NCBI GenBank assembly: GCA_020746995.1
Contig: JAGPXD010000001.1
Location: forward strand, 620,001-684,000
Length of the DNA stretch: 64,000 bases
Origin: Plectosphaerella cucumerina
Lineage: Eukaryota; Ascomycota; Sordariomycetes; Glomerellales; Plectosphaerellaceae
Direction of reading: 5' to 3'
A program made the position numbers and the translations under genes. The notes beneath the pieces were generated by a model, which was not told where the DNA came from, did no database searches, and saw only the letters and a program-made list of their open reading frames with translations. Within the stretch, counting starts at the first letter, position 1. Each line of letters starts with the position of its first letter. Below are positions 1-9,522 of this stretch, piece after piece.

Positions 1-1432
1 TGACTTGCCCAAGAGAGGCATCGTACCTGCAGTAGCGTCGCCCGGGCGAAAGATTGGATCCTCGTGTTCATCCTTGGCACTCGTACGAGAGGGGGATAGC
101 CAGCCCCGAAGGGGACGGGGATGGGGGGCACCGGCGATGTCATCGTGGGCCAGGGGCACGTTTCCGAGCCTGGTCGGTGCCAACAGGGGTGAGGGTGATC
201 AATCCTTTTCCGAAGCGTCAGGAAGAAAAGGGCGTTACTCGTGCGTCCATTCCCTCCTGGGTTACCGCCCGTCACGCTTAACCTTAAGTCCTCCCATCTT
301 CGGCCGCCCGGCGCCGAGTCAGTCGTACAGGAGGATGCCCCCTGCGCCGGAGTCGAGCACAGCATCTGCGGGGGGATGCTCCCTGTAAACTTGAGCTGGT
401 GGAATTCCACCCCTCTCACTCATCTGGCGGTCCGTCCGCTTTGTTGCCCTCGCCTGCTTTTCATCATCAGTTGGCACTGCAGATGCGATCAGTCAGTCAC
501 CGAGACACCGCCGTGGACCAATGCTTGATCGGCAAACGGCTTGGTATTGAGCCAAGTACATCCTCGGCATCATCTCCAATCTCCCACGTCGTTGGGTCCG
601 CTTCATCACCGTATACTGGCGTTGCTGCTAACCAAGTTGATGTTGTTACCTCGCTACCCGTGGTGATTCGCGACGCGACTCCCGGATCGTCGCGCCATCG
701 CTGCCCTAGCCGGCGCCTCGTCGCACACCGTCGCCCTTCGTTTGGCGCTGCCATACCTAACCGTCCATGTGGCCGCTGTGCTACGTGCTTCCCCTCTCGC
801 CATGTCTCTTGTGCCTCTCTGCCCACGGCCCCTCATCAACCTGAACCTCGTCCGCATAATGCCCCCTTCTGTCCCCTCGTATCGATCAATGCCCTGCCGT
901 CATCCTCTCGGCCAACTGCCACGGCTCAATAAACCCGCCGCGGCATCTTGGCCTTCCCACCAGCGGCCTCACGACCCATCTCCTTCTTCTTGGCCCGCGC
1001 ATCTTGCCCTCCCGTTGGTGAACCATCTCAGGCACCGCCCACTTTATTGTCTTGGATCTCCCCCTCGCCGGACCCCCTGGCGCAGTCAGGGGCTCCACGC
1101 CCAGCTTCTGGCGCGGTTCCTGGGTGGTCCTAGCGGTCCGGTTGCTGTTTTTGCCAGCTGGGCGACCAGGGCGCACAGGCAAAGAAACGTTGTTGTCCGC
1201 CTTCCGCACTGCACTGCCAGATGATGGTCCAACTGCCCCTGTCCCGGGCGGACTCCCACGCCCTCACCCACACCCCCATCTCAGTCTATGCCCCCTGATC
1301 ACATCACCCACGCTCTGATACGCCGTTCGGCCGGTTTCCGCCTCCTTGTTCCCGCTGCCTGCGGTGTTATGGAGTCTCGGGCCCTCCTGGCACATTCATT
1401 CTCGCCCTACGCCGCTTGGCGACAAGGTCGAA
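1..1432. other. Intergenic region, no gene supported
   Basis: I see no convincing gene here. Open frames on both strands are short, overlap one another, and have compositions typical of GC-rich random frames (Pro/Ser/Arg-rich, no family motifs). The distal part is probably upstream regulatory DNA of the chitin deacetylase gene that starts at 1647. A gene ending just outside the left edge cannot be excluded. Confidence 0.5.
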
Positions 1433-1438
1433 TATAAG
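1433..1438 (+). promoter_or_regulatory. Candidate TATA box of chitin deacetylase gene
   Basis: TATAAG lies about 210 nt upstream of the ATG at 1647 and is followed by a pyrimidine-rich leader, as is common in fungal promoters. Inferred from sequence only. Confidence 0.35.
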
Positions 1439-1515
1439 GCTTTTTGGCGGCCCTCACACACCTTTACCGTCCCTTTCGGTGGTTTTTCTCCTGTCCCTAG
1501 TTTCCTCTCCTTCCC

Positions 1516-1538
1516 TCGTCGTCGTCGTCGTCGTCGTC
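1516..1538. repeat. TCG trinucleotide microsatellite
   Basis: Seven to eight tandem TCG units lie in the presumed 5' leader of the chitin deacetylase gene, about 110 nt before its ATG. Such a run is prone to length change and lies outside the coding frame. Confidence 0.8.
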
Positions 1539-1646
1539 ACGCCGTTCGATCGTTTACAGTCAGTCTCTCGTTATCAGCTCGAGAGCCACCACATTCGCTA
1601 TTTTCCTTTTCGACACTCGCTCACTACAACATCTAAACTCGAAATA

Positions 1647-2921
1647 ATGTCTCTTTCCGTCACCTCGGTCGCCATCCTGGCGCTCGCCGCCATGGGCGAG
1701 GCCAGGTCCGTCATTCAGAAGAGGGAGGTCCCGCGGCCCCAGTTCGGCAACGTCCCCTACGGATCAAAGGTCATCTCTTGCACCAAGCCGGGCGTCATCG
1801 CCCTCACTTTCGACGACGGGCCGGGCCCGCTCACCGCCGGTATCGTCGACACTCTCGAGAAGGCCGGCGCCAAGGGAACCTTCTTCATGGTTGGAAAGAA
1901 CGGGGGCGACGGCCTCACCACCGGTGACTACACCGGACTCGTCCAGCGCATGCACAAGGCCGGCCACCACATCGGCAGCCACTCTTTCTCTCACCCCAAC
2001 TTCAACAAGATCTCGTACGACGAGAAGGTCCAGGAACTCCTGAAGAACGAGAAGGCTTTCGCCGATATCCTCGGCGTCATCCCCACTTACTTCCGCCCCC
2101 CTTACACCGCCTGCGACGGCGAGTGCTACCAGGCCCTGGGTGACATGGGCTACCACGTCGTACGTCCTTCTCGACCACATGGTGATGATAGTGGTGATAG
2201 CTAACCGCCCCAGACCGACTACGACCTTGACACCAAGGACTGGGAGAACGGCGGCGCCGACGCAAAGAACAAGTACGGCAACGCCGTGCAGTACAGCGAC
2301 TCTGACTTCAACTCCTTCATCTCCCTCTCCCACGACATCCAGCCCTTCACCGCCGACGGCTTCGTCCAGTTCATGCTCGACGTCGGCCACGAAAAGGGCT
2401 ACCGCTTCGTCACGCTCGGCGAGTGCCTCGGCGACCCGGAGGGCAACTGGTACCGCGACCCGGAGACCGGTGAGGCCATCGGCGACGCGCCCCCCGAGCC
2501 CACGCCGGAGCCCACCACCACCTCCTTGTCCAGCAAGCCCGCCCCGCCCAAGACCACCTCGACCCAGGCCCCTCCCAGCGCCAGCCCTGGTGTCAACAAG
2601 GAGGAGGACTCGTCTTCCGTCGCCATCTCCACTGATGCCGAGTCGTCCACCGGAACTGCCGCCGCCGTCACCAGCACCGTAGTCCGCACCATCTCGACCA
2701 TTTCCTCCGCCTCCTCTTCCGCCGAGTCCACCGGCGCCTCTGCCGCAGCTTCCACCACCGGCGCTGCCGCGAGCACCTCGACCGGAGACGCCGCCGCCGC
2801 CGAAACCAGCTCCGCCGAGGAAGAGGAGAGCGAGCCCAGCGCCGCCTCCCTCCGCGTCCCCTCCCTCACCAACGCCCTGATCGCCTCCGTCGCCGGTCTC
2901 GCCGCTTGGGTCCTCCTGTGA
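1647..2921 (+). CDS. GPI-anchored chitin deacetylase (polysaccharide deacetylase, CE4)
   Basis: Predicted to remove N-acetyl groups from chitin at the cell surface, giving chitosan. The model has two exons, 1647-2159 and 2214-2921, with a 54-nt intron (GTACGT..CAG, CTAAC branch point), giving 406 residues. The N-terminus (about 20 residues) is a signal peptide. A NodB/CE4 domain follows, with TFDDGP at residues 54-59 (catalytic Asp and metal Asp), a SHSFSHP motif supplying the two metal histidines, and YFRPPY as motif 3. The last ~150 residues are Ser/Thr/Ala-rich, as in cell-wall proteins, and end in a hydrophobic tail (LIASVAGLAAWVLL), which fits GPI attachment. No chitin-binding module is visible. 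The start was chosen because longer upstream frames lack a signal peptide directly at their N-terminus. Substrate (chitin versus other polysaccharide) is inferred from the fungal family. Confidence 0.92.
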
Positions 2922-4016
2922 GGTCTCCCTCGTCGAACGCAAACCTTTCATGTACATCAAAGCTTCGGCCAGGCCGCCGCAGCCAGCGCTCGTTCAGGAG
3001 AAAAAGAGGGACGACACAAGGATCAACTCGCATCACACGCGTACGGACATATTTTTTTCCGGGAGGATATACCCCCTTTTTGCATGGCACGCAACCACAG
3101 GTTGGCAGACGCTGTTTTTCGGAAGAAATTTGAATTTTTCACCTCGTTGAGAGGAAGATATTTAACGGCAAACCCCAGTCTTGGATACACTGGACCATTT
3201 TTCACACGAAGGAGAACCCCTACGGGGGACGGACGCTGATGTCGCATTAGACGGGCACCGAAGAAGAGGTGTGGATAACACGCCACACCTTCTTTCCTTT
3301 GCCACTCTGTAATGCAGCCTTACGGGAGATTTGCCGGATGAATGGGGGATACATAGCCTATCGGCAACCACGAATCAATCATACTAGATCAGAATGCATC
3401 CATAACCTTCGCTGCACCGTTGCCATCATTTAACCTACAGACATCTCAACGGCCCTGAGCGCCGCAGCCGGTTTATCGTTTAAGTGTGGCCCCGTGAGAC
3501 TTGGCGCTAGTTCTCGTGTTCCAGCGGACGTGGTGGGCCTACCGGCGTCCCAGTGCCGGCCTCGTCGGTGCTCGGTTGTGATGGACCTTGGCCCTGCTGC
3601 CGCGCTGAGTGTGCTACGCCGAGAAGAAGACAGGCAGGCGGCAGACGACCAGAATCCGGGCTGAGTGGCGAAACCCATCATCTCCACGAAATTCTCGAGA
3701 GGAAGATCGGATTCCCGAGATCTCAGCTCCAGGGTCGTGTTGATGTCTCACCCGGTCCCCAGGTGTTCGGAAAGTAAGACGACTGGAATGTCATCTCCGG
3801 CCCGGGGAAGCTTATCGTGAAAGTAGCGCTTCGTGTGGCAGGCCGACTGGAATGTCGACGGGGAAGGTTTGATTGCTTGTCGTATTCTACGGATACCCCC
3901 CTCCCCCATTCTTTACGAGCTCATCAGAGCGAGTTCCACTGAGCAAAACAGGCCGCGAAGGCCGAGGGACATAAGAAGAGTGCCGGGGCGCCAAGAAATC
4001 AAAAAGACGCCGGGCT
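2922..4016. other. Intergenic region between convergent genes
   Basis: This holds the 3' ends of the chitin deacetylase (+) and AAA ATPase (-) genes. No open frame here has recognisable domain content, and I see no RNA gene or repeat. Confidence 0.5.
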
Positions 4017-6356
4017 TCAATCATCGTACAGATCATCGTGTTCTCCCACGGTGCCAATCTTGGTGACATGCGGCGCCGTCACCCTGATGCCGTTCTCCAA
4101 CCGTTCGAGCGTGAGCTCGTATCCCTTCTGGTCACACCATGCCTTGGTCATCTTGACTGCCGTCTTGATCTCCCGGCCGTTGAGCTGCCACCGGCCCAGC
4201 TCCTTGATCTCATCGTCGACGAGCCCCGCTGGGCCCGCTGTCTCTGAGCTTGTCTCGGACGGGGCACCGCTCGGATCGACATTTCTACTCTGCGGAACTC
4301 CTTCAACGGCACCGGCCGAGGGTGGGATCCTGTCGAGGAACTTCCTCCACAGCGTCTCCCGCGCGTCGGGGCCGAGCGTCTTGAAGACAAGGTGCAGGCT
4401 AACCCTGCTCCGGAAAGCCGAGTCGATGGTGGCGAGCAAGTTGGTCGTGAGGAAGATGATTCCGCGGAAGTACTCGAGCTCTCTGAGGAAGATGCTCACG
4501 AGTTCGTTGCGCGAGATGTCGTGCGGCCGGCGCTCGGCCATGAACACGTCTGCTTCGTCAAGGAGCACGACAGCGTCCCAGTCGGTCGCCATTTCAAAGA
4601 CACGTTTGATGTTGGCACCCAGAGTGGCGGCGCTGATGCCCAGGTCCTCGGCCTGCAGGTAGAACAGCGGCCGCCTCGTGCGGTCCGCCACAGCCTCGGC
4701 CGTCAGGGTCTTTCCGGTGCCTGGTGGTCCGGAGAGGAGCACCACGAGTCCCTGGCCTTTGCCGGGAATGACGTCCTGCAGCGTAGCCGTCGGTGCGAGG
4801 CCGATGCGCGCGCCGTGCTGCGGGATACGATCGTGGGAGTCGACGAACGAGAGAACGAGGTCCTTTTGCTGGTCGTCGTATACGAGATGGTCGTACGCGT
4901 CCGAGTTCCAAACAACGGGAGAGATGTCATCGACGTAGAAGCTGACCCACTCTTTGATCTTGAAAGCGTAACCCTCGATCGTCGGTCTCATGAAGGTAAG
5001 GTCTTCCCCCAGGGCGAGCATGACATCCTTGTTGAGCTGTTGGAGCACCGGGCTCAACCGCTTCGGTGCATGCCCAGCTTGCTTGGTACCAGCAACCGCG
5101 ACGGCTTCGGCGGGTTGGGAAGCGTCCCCGGGAGGTGGCTTGGGCGGCTCCAGGCCGTGGTACCGCATGGCAGTTTCTTCGACGGCTGCCACCACATCTG
5201 CCGGGTATTCGGTGACGCGATATTTGGTCAGGGTCGGATTTCTGTTGACCCGCTTGCCCTGGGCGAGGTGGTACTTGTTGTAGCCGAACACATCGATGAG
5301 GATGCGGCCGTCGATGATGTGGTTCCTCTCGCTGTCATCCTTGGACTCGACGGCGACACCGTTGTAGCTCCGATACTCGAGGCCCTGGAGATCCAAGACC
5401 TTCTTCGCTCTGGACATGAGGCGCTCCGTGACAGCCTTGGGCTCCTTGTGGTAGCGCAGCGGGTAGAAGCTGACCTCGTTGATGGGCTTGTTGCCACTGA
5501 ACTCGATGATGCCGACCTCGACAGGTTCCCAGACGAAGGCCTCGCCGTTGAAGTAGAGGGTGCGGGCCTTGACCGAGAGGTACTGCGCACCGCTCTTTGC
5601 CGTGGCTTCCGCTGTGGTCTCAACACGACAGAGGAACTCGGCATTGTCGACGTAGCAGTAGACCGTGTCTCCGCGAGGGAAGTAGGTCCAGGCCAGCTTG
5701 TAGTTAATCAGGCCGTTGGCCTCAAGCTGGGCTTTGCGCTTGCGGGTCTCGGCAAAGACGTCGTCGAGAAGGCGAACAAGTAGACCAACATGGTCCTTCA
5801 GGGGGTCGTTCTCTTGGGTGTCGCGCCAGAGCTGGAGGATCTCGTCGTAGCAGAAGTAGAGTGGTCGGAAGGGAGCCTTGAAGGAGGCTGGCTCGCCGGC
5901 ATCGAGGTGGACGTCTTCCTTTTTGACCATCGGGGCTATTGCGGCGACGAGCGCTGGGTTCTGGATCTGGATCTCGTGATACTTGAGTGAGAACTTGCCG
6001 CCGATGATGGGTTTGGACGCGTCCTTGGTCTTGAAGACGCGGATCGACACACGGTCGTTCGCCTTGGCCACGGACTTGCTGAGCTGCTTGGGCGGGTAGT
6101 CGACCCAATAGTACTGGGACCCATGGCTGTCCTTCCCTTCGTAGAAGGTCTTGATGACGGCATCGCAGCCAACTGTTGGAGCTGCTGACTTGGTGGTTGT
6201 TGGACGGTCATTTTTCTCGCCGTCTCCAGCCTCGGCGGCGTGTTCGGCATCGATCTCGGCCAGGTCGCGGTCCAGGTTGTCTCCCTTGCGGAAGACCTTG
6301 CATCGTATCTTCCATGTCCACTCCGACACATCCTCAATGATTTCGCTGATGCCCAT
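4017..6356 (-). CDS. AAA+ ATPase of the fungal DUF7025-type family
   Basis: A single-exon gene of 779 residues. It has an AAA+ core in the C-terminal half: Walker A GPPGTGKT near residue 538, Walker B VVLLDEADVF near residue 592, a sensor-type TTN motif, and an arginine-rich FRSRVSLHL stretch near residue 645. The ~500-residue N-terminal half is the conserved region usually found with this fungal AAA class (annotated in databases as DUF7025); I assign that from general resemblance. No signal peptide or membrane segment is seen. I chose the ATG at 6356, which gives MGISEIIEDVSEWTWK, over one 16 codons upstream (6404) because the extra residues look like leader sequence. Remodelling of an unknown protein substrate is the likely activity; the target and cell location cannot be read from sequence. 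Confidence 0.88.
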   Translation of the reverse strand: MGISEIIEDVSEWTWKIRCKVFRKGDNLDRDLAEIDAEHAAEAGDGEKNDRPTTTKSAAPTVGCDAVIKTFYEGKDSHGSQYYWVDYPPKQLSKSVAKANDRVSIRVFKTKDASKPIIGGKFSLKYHEIQIQNPALVAAIAPMVKKEDVHLDAGEPASFKAPFRPLYFCYDEILQLWRDTQENDPLKDHVGLLVRLLDDVFAETRKRKAQLEANGLINYKLAWTYFPRGDTVYCYVDNAEFLCRVETTAEATAKSGAQYLSVKARTLYFNGEAFVWEPVEVGIIEFSGNKPINEVSFYPLRYHKEPKAVTERLMSRAKKVLDLQGLEYRSYNGVAVESKDDSERNHIIDGRILIDVFGYNKYHLAQGKRVNRNPTLTKYRVTEYPADVVAAVEETAMRYHGLEPPKPPPGDASQPAEAVAVAGTKQAGHAPKRLSPVLQQLNKDVMLALGEDLTFMRPTIEGYAFKIKEWVSFYVDDISPVVWNSDAYDHLVYDDQQKDLVLSFVDSHDRIPQHGARIGLAPTATLQDVIPGKGQGLVVLLSGPPGTGKTLTAEAVADRTRRPLFYLQAEDLGISAATLGANIKRVFEMATDWDAVVLLDEADVFMAERRPHDISRNELVSIFLRELEYFRGIIFLTTNLLATIDSAFRSRVSLHLVFKTLGPDARETLWRKFLDRIPPSAGAVEGVPQSRNVDPSGAPSETSSETAGPAGLVDDEIKELGRWQLNGREIKTAVKMTKAWCDQKGYELTLERLENGIRVTAPHVTKIGTVGEHDDLYDD

Positions 6357-7249
6357 GATGCTGTGGTATAGGATGTGTCTCCGAGGTGAAGGATGGCCGG
6401 GCAAGGTGCTTTCTGACTTATGGGATTCGTGTCATCATGATGGGATGACCGCCTGGTTTATACACTCCGCGAATGCAGCAGAAGCAAGCCAGCGGTCCAA
6501 TGATTTGTCGAACGACCTGTCCAAGGTGAAGGATTGCTAGGCGTGGAGGTGGCGTCGAATAGCTGCGAGGCAACCGGCAGTTTCAAGGCACCGATCAACC
6601 CCAACCCGGCACATCATGCTGACAAGCTTTCTCAGCCGCTCAGGACGGGCCTCTGAAGGTGTAGCGGCGCCAGGCCAGGCAGAATCGAGGGGATCTGATC
6701 GTTGGCATGTTTGCGACCGAGGAAGACGTCGGTGTCCTACGGCGTGCCGAATGAGGTTAAGGCGGTGCGCGGCGGTGCAAGCCATAGGACTTTATTGACA
6801 GGCTAGGGGTGTTGCCCACAGGCGCTTTCGAGGCCTCACTCTGCAGGGGATGGGGACGTTGGAGGCCTGATGCTCGTGCGAGCATGTCGCAATGCGTCCA
6901 TCACGAAGCAATGAGATGGAGTGGTCGGTCGGTGGTTGGTGGTCGGAAGAGGTGATGGAGGACTCGCTGCTTCCCGCCTCTCAGGCTGTATGCAACCTCA
7001 AGGCAGTGGGCAGTCTGGTCCGTGCACGATGATCACCACGCTAAGATGGTTTAGGACTAGCGTCAGTTGCTCCAAAATTGGTGTGGCGTGGAAGTGTATG
7101 AACTTGAAGCTCAGGGCTCCTCACGAATTGAAATTCGCTTCATCATTGAGACTCTTCATCAGCCATCTTCCATACGAGGATCGGCACTTGGCCACCATCT
7201 TACGGTACCAGGTATCAGTACTACTTTGCGTCCCCATCAACTCGCTGCT
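6357..7249. other. Intergenic region, promoter of AAA ATPase gene
   Basis: Upstream DNA of the minus-strand AAA ATPase gene. A TATA-like GTATAAAC (minus strand) lies about 100 nt upstream of its start, near 6455. The rest, up to the end of the transporter pseudogene, has no supported gene. Confidence 0.45.
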
Positions 7250-8792
7250 TCACCCCCCTGAGCCGTGCTCCTCGTGAGACGCGACGTGCTCGAGCTTGTC
7301 CACGTCGGTGAGTGGGCTGACCATGGCGTCGCCAAACACCTCTGCGACCTCCTCCAGCGACTTGCCCTTCGTCTCGGGGTACAAGAAGTACAAGAACCAG
7401 ACACAGAGGAAGAAGAGGGCATCAAGCACGCAGAAGAGAATGTCATAGCGCCACCCCAGGCGGCCCATAGCGACTGGATTGGCGACCTGGCCGATGGACA
7501 GTGTGGTGTTGGCGATAACCAGGGTGATGGCGACACCCCAGCCGCGCAGCTCGTAGGGGAAGATGTCTGTCGGGTAGGCGTACAGCAGCGGGATGATGGC
7601 GATGGCGTAGTGGGAAGTAGAAGACGAAAAGCTCTGTGCGGAGAGCTTCGTCGATCTACAACATCTCCAGGGCGACGAGGCGGGAAGTGCGATCGCCGGC
7701 TGCGTGGTGGCGGACGAGGAGCTCGCGGGCCTCGTCGGCCCTGCCTCGTGCGATAAGCCAGCTGGAAGCACGGTGTTAGAGGAGGTCCAGAGGCCGGGCA
7801 GGGAGGGAGACAAACCGAGGCGATTCAGGGAGGAACCAGGAGAAGAGCAGCTGGATGGCGGGGCCAGCGCCCTGGAGGAGGGGTGGGATGCGCCAGCTCC
7901 AGTCACCGGACATCTTGAGGGTACCGAATGAGATCCATGCGGCGGCGATGGCACCGACGAACTGCTTCGCGTCAGAAGGGAGATCAAGAAGACTCGGGAA
8001 CCCAGACGTGACTCACGAAAAGCGTGTTGTACAGCGAAGTGATCTTGCCCCTGTGTGTCGGGTACGTGAGCTCGGCCAACAGGATGGGGCTCGGCTGGGA
8101 CATGAAGCCGGAGTCAAGGCCAAGAACGAGGCGCGAGAGAAGAAGCAGAGGATAGTTGACGGAAGCTGTCTGGAAGGCGGCGCCGGCGATGGCGAGGATC
8201 AAGCCGAGGACGAGTGTCTTCTTCCTGTCAACTCCACAACCCTGTATGCCTGTTTACCCGACTCGGCCTACCTGCACCATGATCCAAGCCTAGCTACCGA
8301 TTCCCCTGTCTCAACGACGATAGAGCGGTCATCTACTACGTCCGCTTAAATTATCGCGGTGTCCAGGTCATTCTTTCAAGCGGACGTAGATCATGACCTC
8401 TTTATCGTCTTTGAGGCAGGGGAATCAGTAATTAGCGTCCTCCATAGTGTAGGTAGGCTGAGTTGGGTAGACTGGCAGGCAGGGTTGTGTAGTTGACAGG
8501 GGAGAGGTTTCGGTCGTGGTGCCGTGTGCTGGCGGGGACACTGAACTTTTTTGTTGTTGGGGGCACCAACCAAGCCTCATCGCAAGGGAGCTGACGACCC
8601 TTCCGGCGGGTATCATGGCGTTGAAAGCGCCGAGCTGGGCGCCGGTGGGGAAGTCGTAGTTGAGCTTCCACGTTAAGACGAAGGAGGTGAGGGGCCGTTG
8701 AAGTCGGGCATGACCTCTGCGAGATTGTGGCCGACGATCTTGGCCCTCTCGATCTTACGGTCTTCGGCTGAGGTGTGGTGTTGCTTGCCCAT
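7250..8792 (-). pseudogene. Degenerate MFS sugar transporter (lactose-permease-like)
   Basis: The 3' end keeps a clear sugar-transporter C-terminus (YPTDIFPYELRGWG, then PETKGKSLEEVAEVFGD), and the middle keeps a typical N-domain segment (LVLGLDSGFMSQPSPILLAE) followed by two plausible introns. Several lesions show it is dead. After the start MGKQHHTSAEDRKIERAK the frame breaks, and the first membrane helix is missing before TWKLNYDFPTGAQLG. An inverted repeat (8224-8500) separates RVVSSLAM from VDRKKTLVLG, which should be almost adjacent. The stretch ending VALEML runs into a stop. The region expected between helices 6 and 10 is gone. Such transporters take up sugars or disaccharides through the plasma membrane. 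Neighbouring broken GH3 and regulator genes suggest one former pathway. Confidence 0.85.
8224..8500. mobile_element. Foldback (inverted-repeat) element inside the transporter pseudogene
   Basis: Two arms of about 124 nt (8224-8347 and 8378-8500) are inverted copies of each other, matching at about four in five positions by eye and separated by a 30-nt loop. The outer ends read CCTGTCAACT and AGTTGACAGG, and the inner ends are also perfect (ACGTCCGCTT / AAGCGGACGT). Many mismatches are transitions. The unit interrupts conserved transporter sequence, so it is an insertion or a rearranged duplication; a further ~75 nt of non-transporter DNA lies on the distal side, to about 8575. I could not identify a target-site duplication, so MITE status is inferred. 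Confidence 0.7.
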
Positions 8793-8979
8793 GATGTCGG
8801 AGGGGATCAGTGTCTAGCAAAGCTTGGTATTGGCCCAGGATGCTCTCTCGAGGGTTTGTGGCCAGTGAATTGAGGATGCTGTCTGTCTTGGATCTGGTCT
8901 GGTGAGGGCTGGGGAGTCTGGGTGTGTTTACATTCGTTCGTGGTCTTCACCACAGCGTCTGACGATTCCCAAAGGATGT

Positions 8980-9442
8980 CAGGACTTCTGCGCCAGTATG
9001 ACGCTTGACATCACGCCCAAGACCACAGGCCCGCATGTCTTCTCCGTCGTGACGACGGGTACGGTAAAGCTGTACGTCGACGGGGTGCAGATCTATCACC
9101 GTCCGCAGGAGCCGAAGCTGCAGCGAGAGGTGTTTTACTCCTTCCGCGCCAAGATTGAGCGCCTCGTCACGTTCGACATGGTCGCCGGGCGGCGGTACAC
9201 GATGGTGCTTGAGTCCTGGACCACCCCTCGGGACATTCCAAGTTGTCAAAGGCAGTATTGGCGGCGAGGTAGTGCAGGGTTCGGGCCTGGGCTTCGTCGA
9301 GCATGTCAATGTGGCTCAGCGCATCAAGGATGCTGCTGCAGCCGCGGCTTCTCACGATGTTGCTGTCGTGTTCACCAGGACCACGCCTGAGTTCGAGTCC
9401 GAGGGGCGGTCGGGTCAGAGGCTGGCGTTGAAATGCCAATGA
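8980..9442 (+). pseudogene. GH3 beta-glucosidase remnant (PA14 and following region)
   Basis: A fragment in two frames. The first frame gives MTLDITPKTTGPHVFSVVTT, then KLYVDGVQIYHRP and a FDMVAGRRYTMVLESW stretch, matching the PA14-type insert of fungal GH3 beta-glucosidases. After a frameshift near 9225-9245 the next frame reads VKGSIGGEVVQGSGLGF and then HDVAVVFTRTTPEFESEG, which matches the start of the C-terminal alpha/beta domain (compare the usual WESEG motif). The catalytic N-terminal barrel and the remaining C-terminus are absent. Intact enzymes hydrolyse terminal beta-glucosides. Placement between a dead sugar transporter and a dead regulator suggests a former gene cluster. Confidence 0.8.
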
Positions 9443-9522
9443 CAATAGGTGAAAAGGTTATAGATTGCATTGATAGTTGGCAGGTAAGTCGACACAAAGC
9501 TGGGCCTCTGATCTGTTTGATG

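Noticed and set aside
1764..2960. 398-residue Gly/Val-rich minus-strand frame opposite the chitin deacetylase
   Set aside because: Glycine/leucine-rich shadow of the NodB domain gene; no start context, splicing or motif.
4392..5783. 463-residue plus-strand frame opposite the AAA ATPase
   Set aside because: Antisense shadow of a GC-rich conserved gene with Walker A and B motifs; no domain in the shadow.
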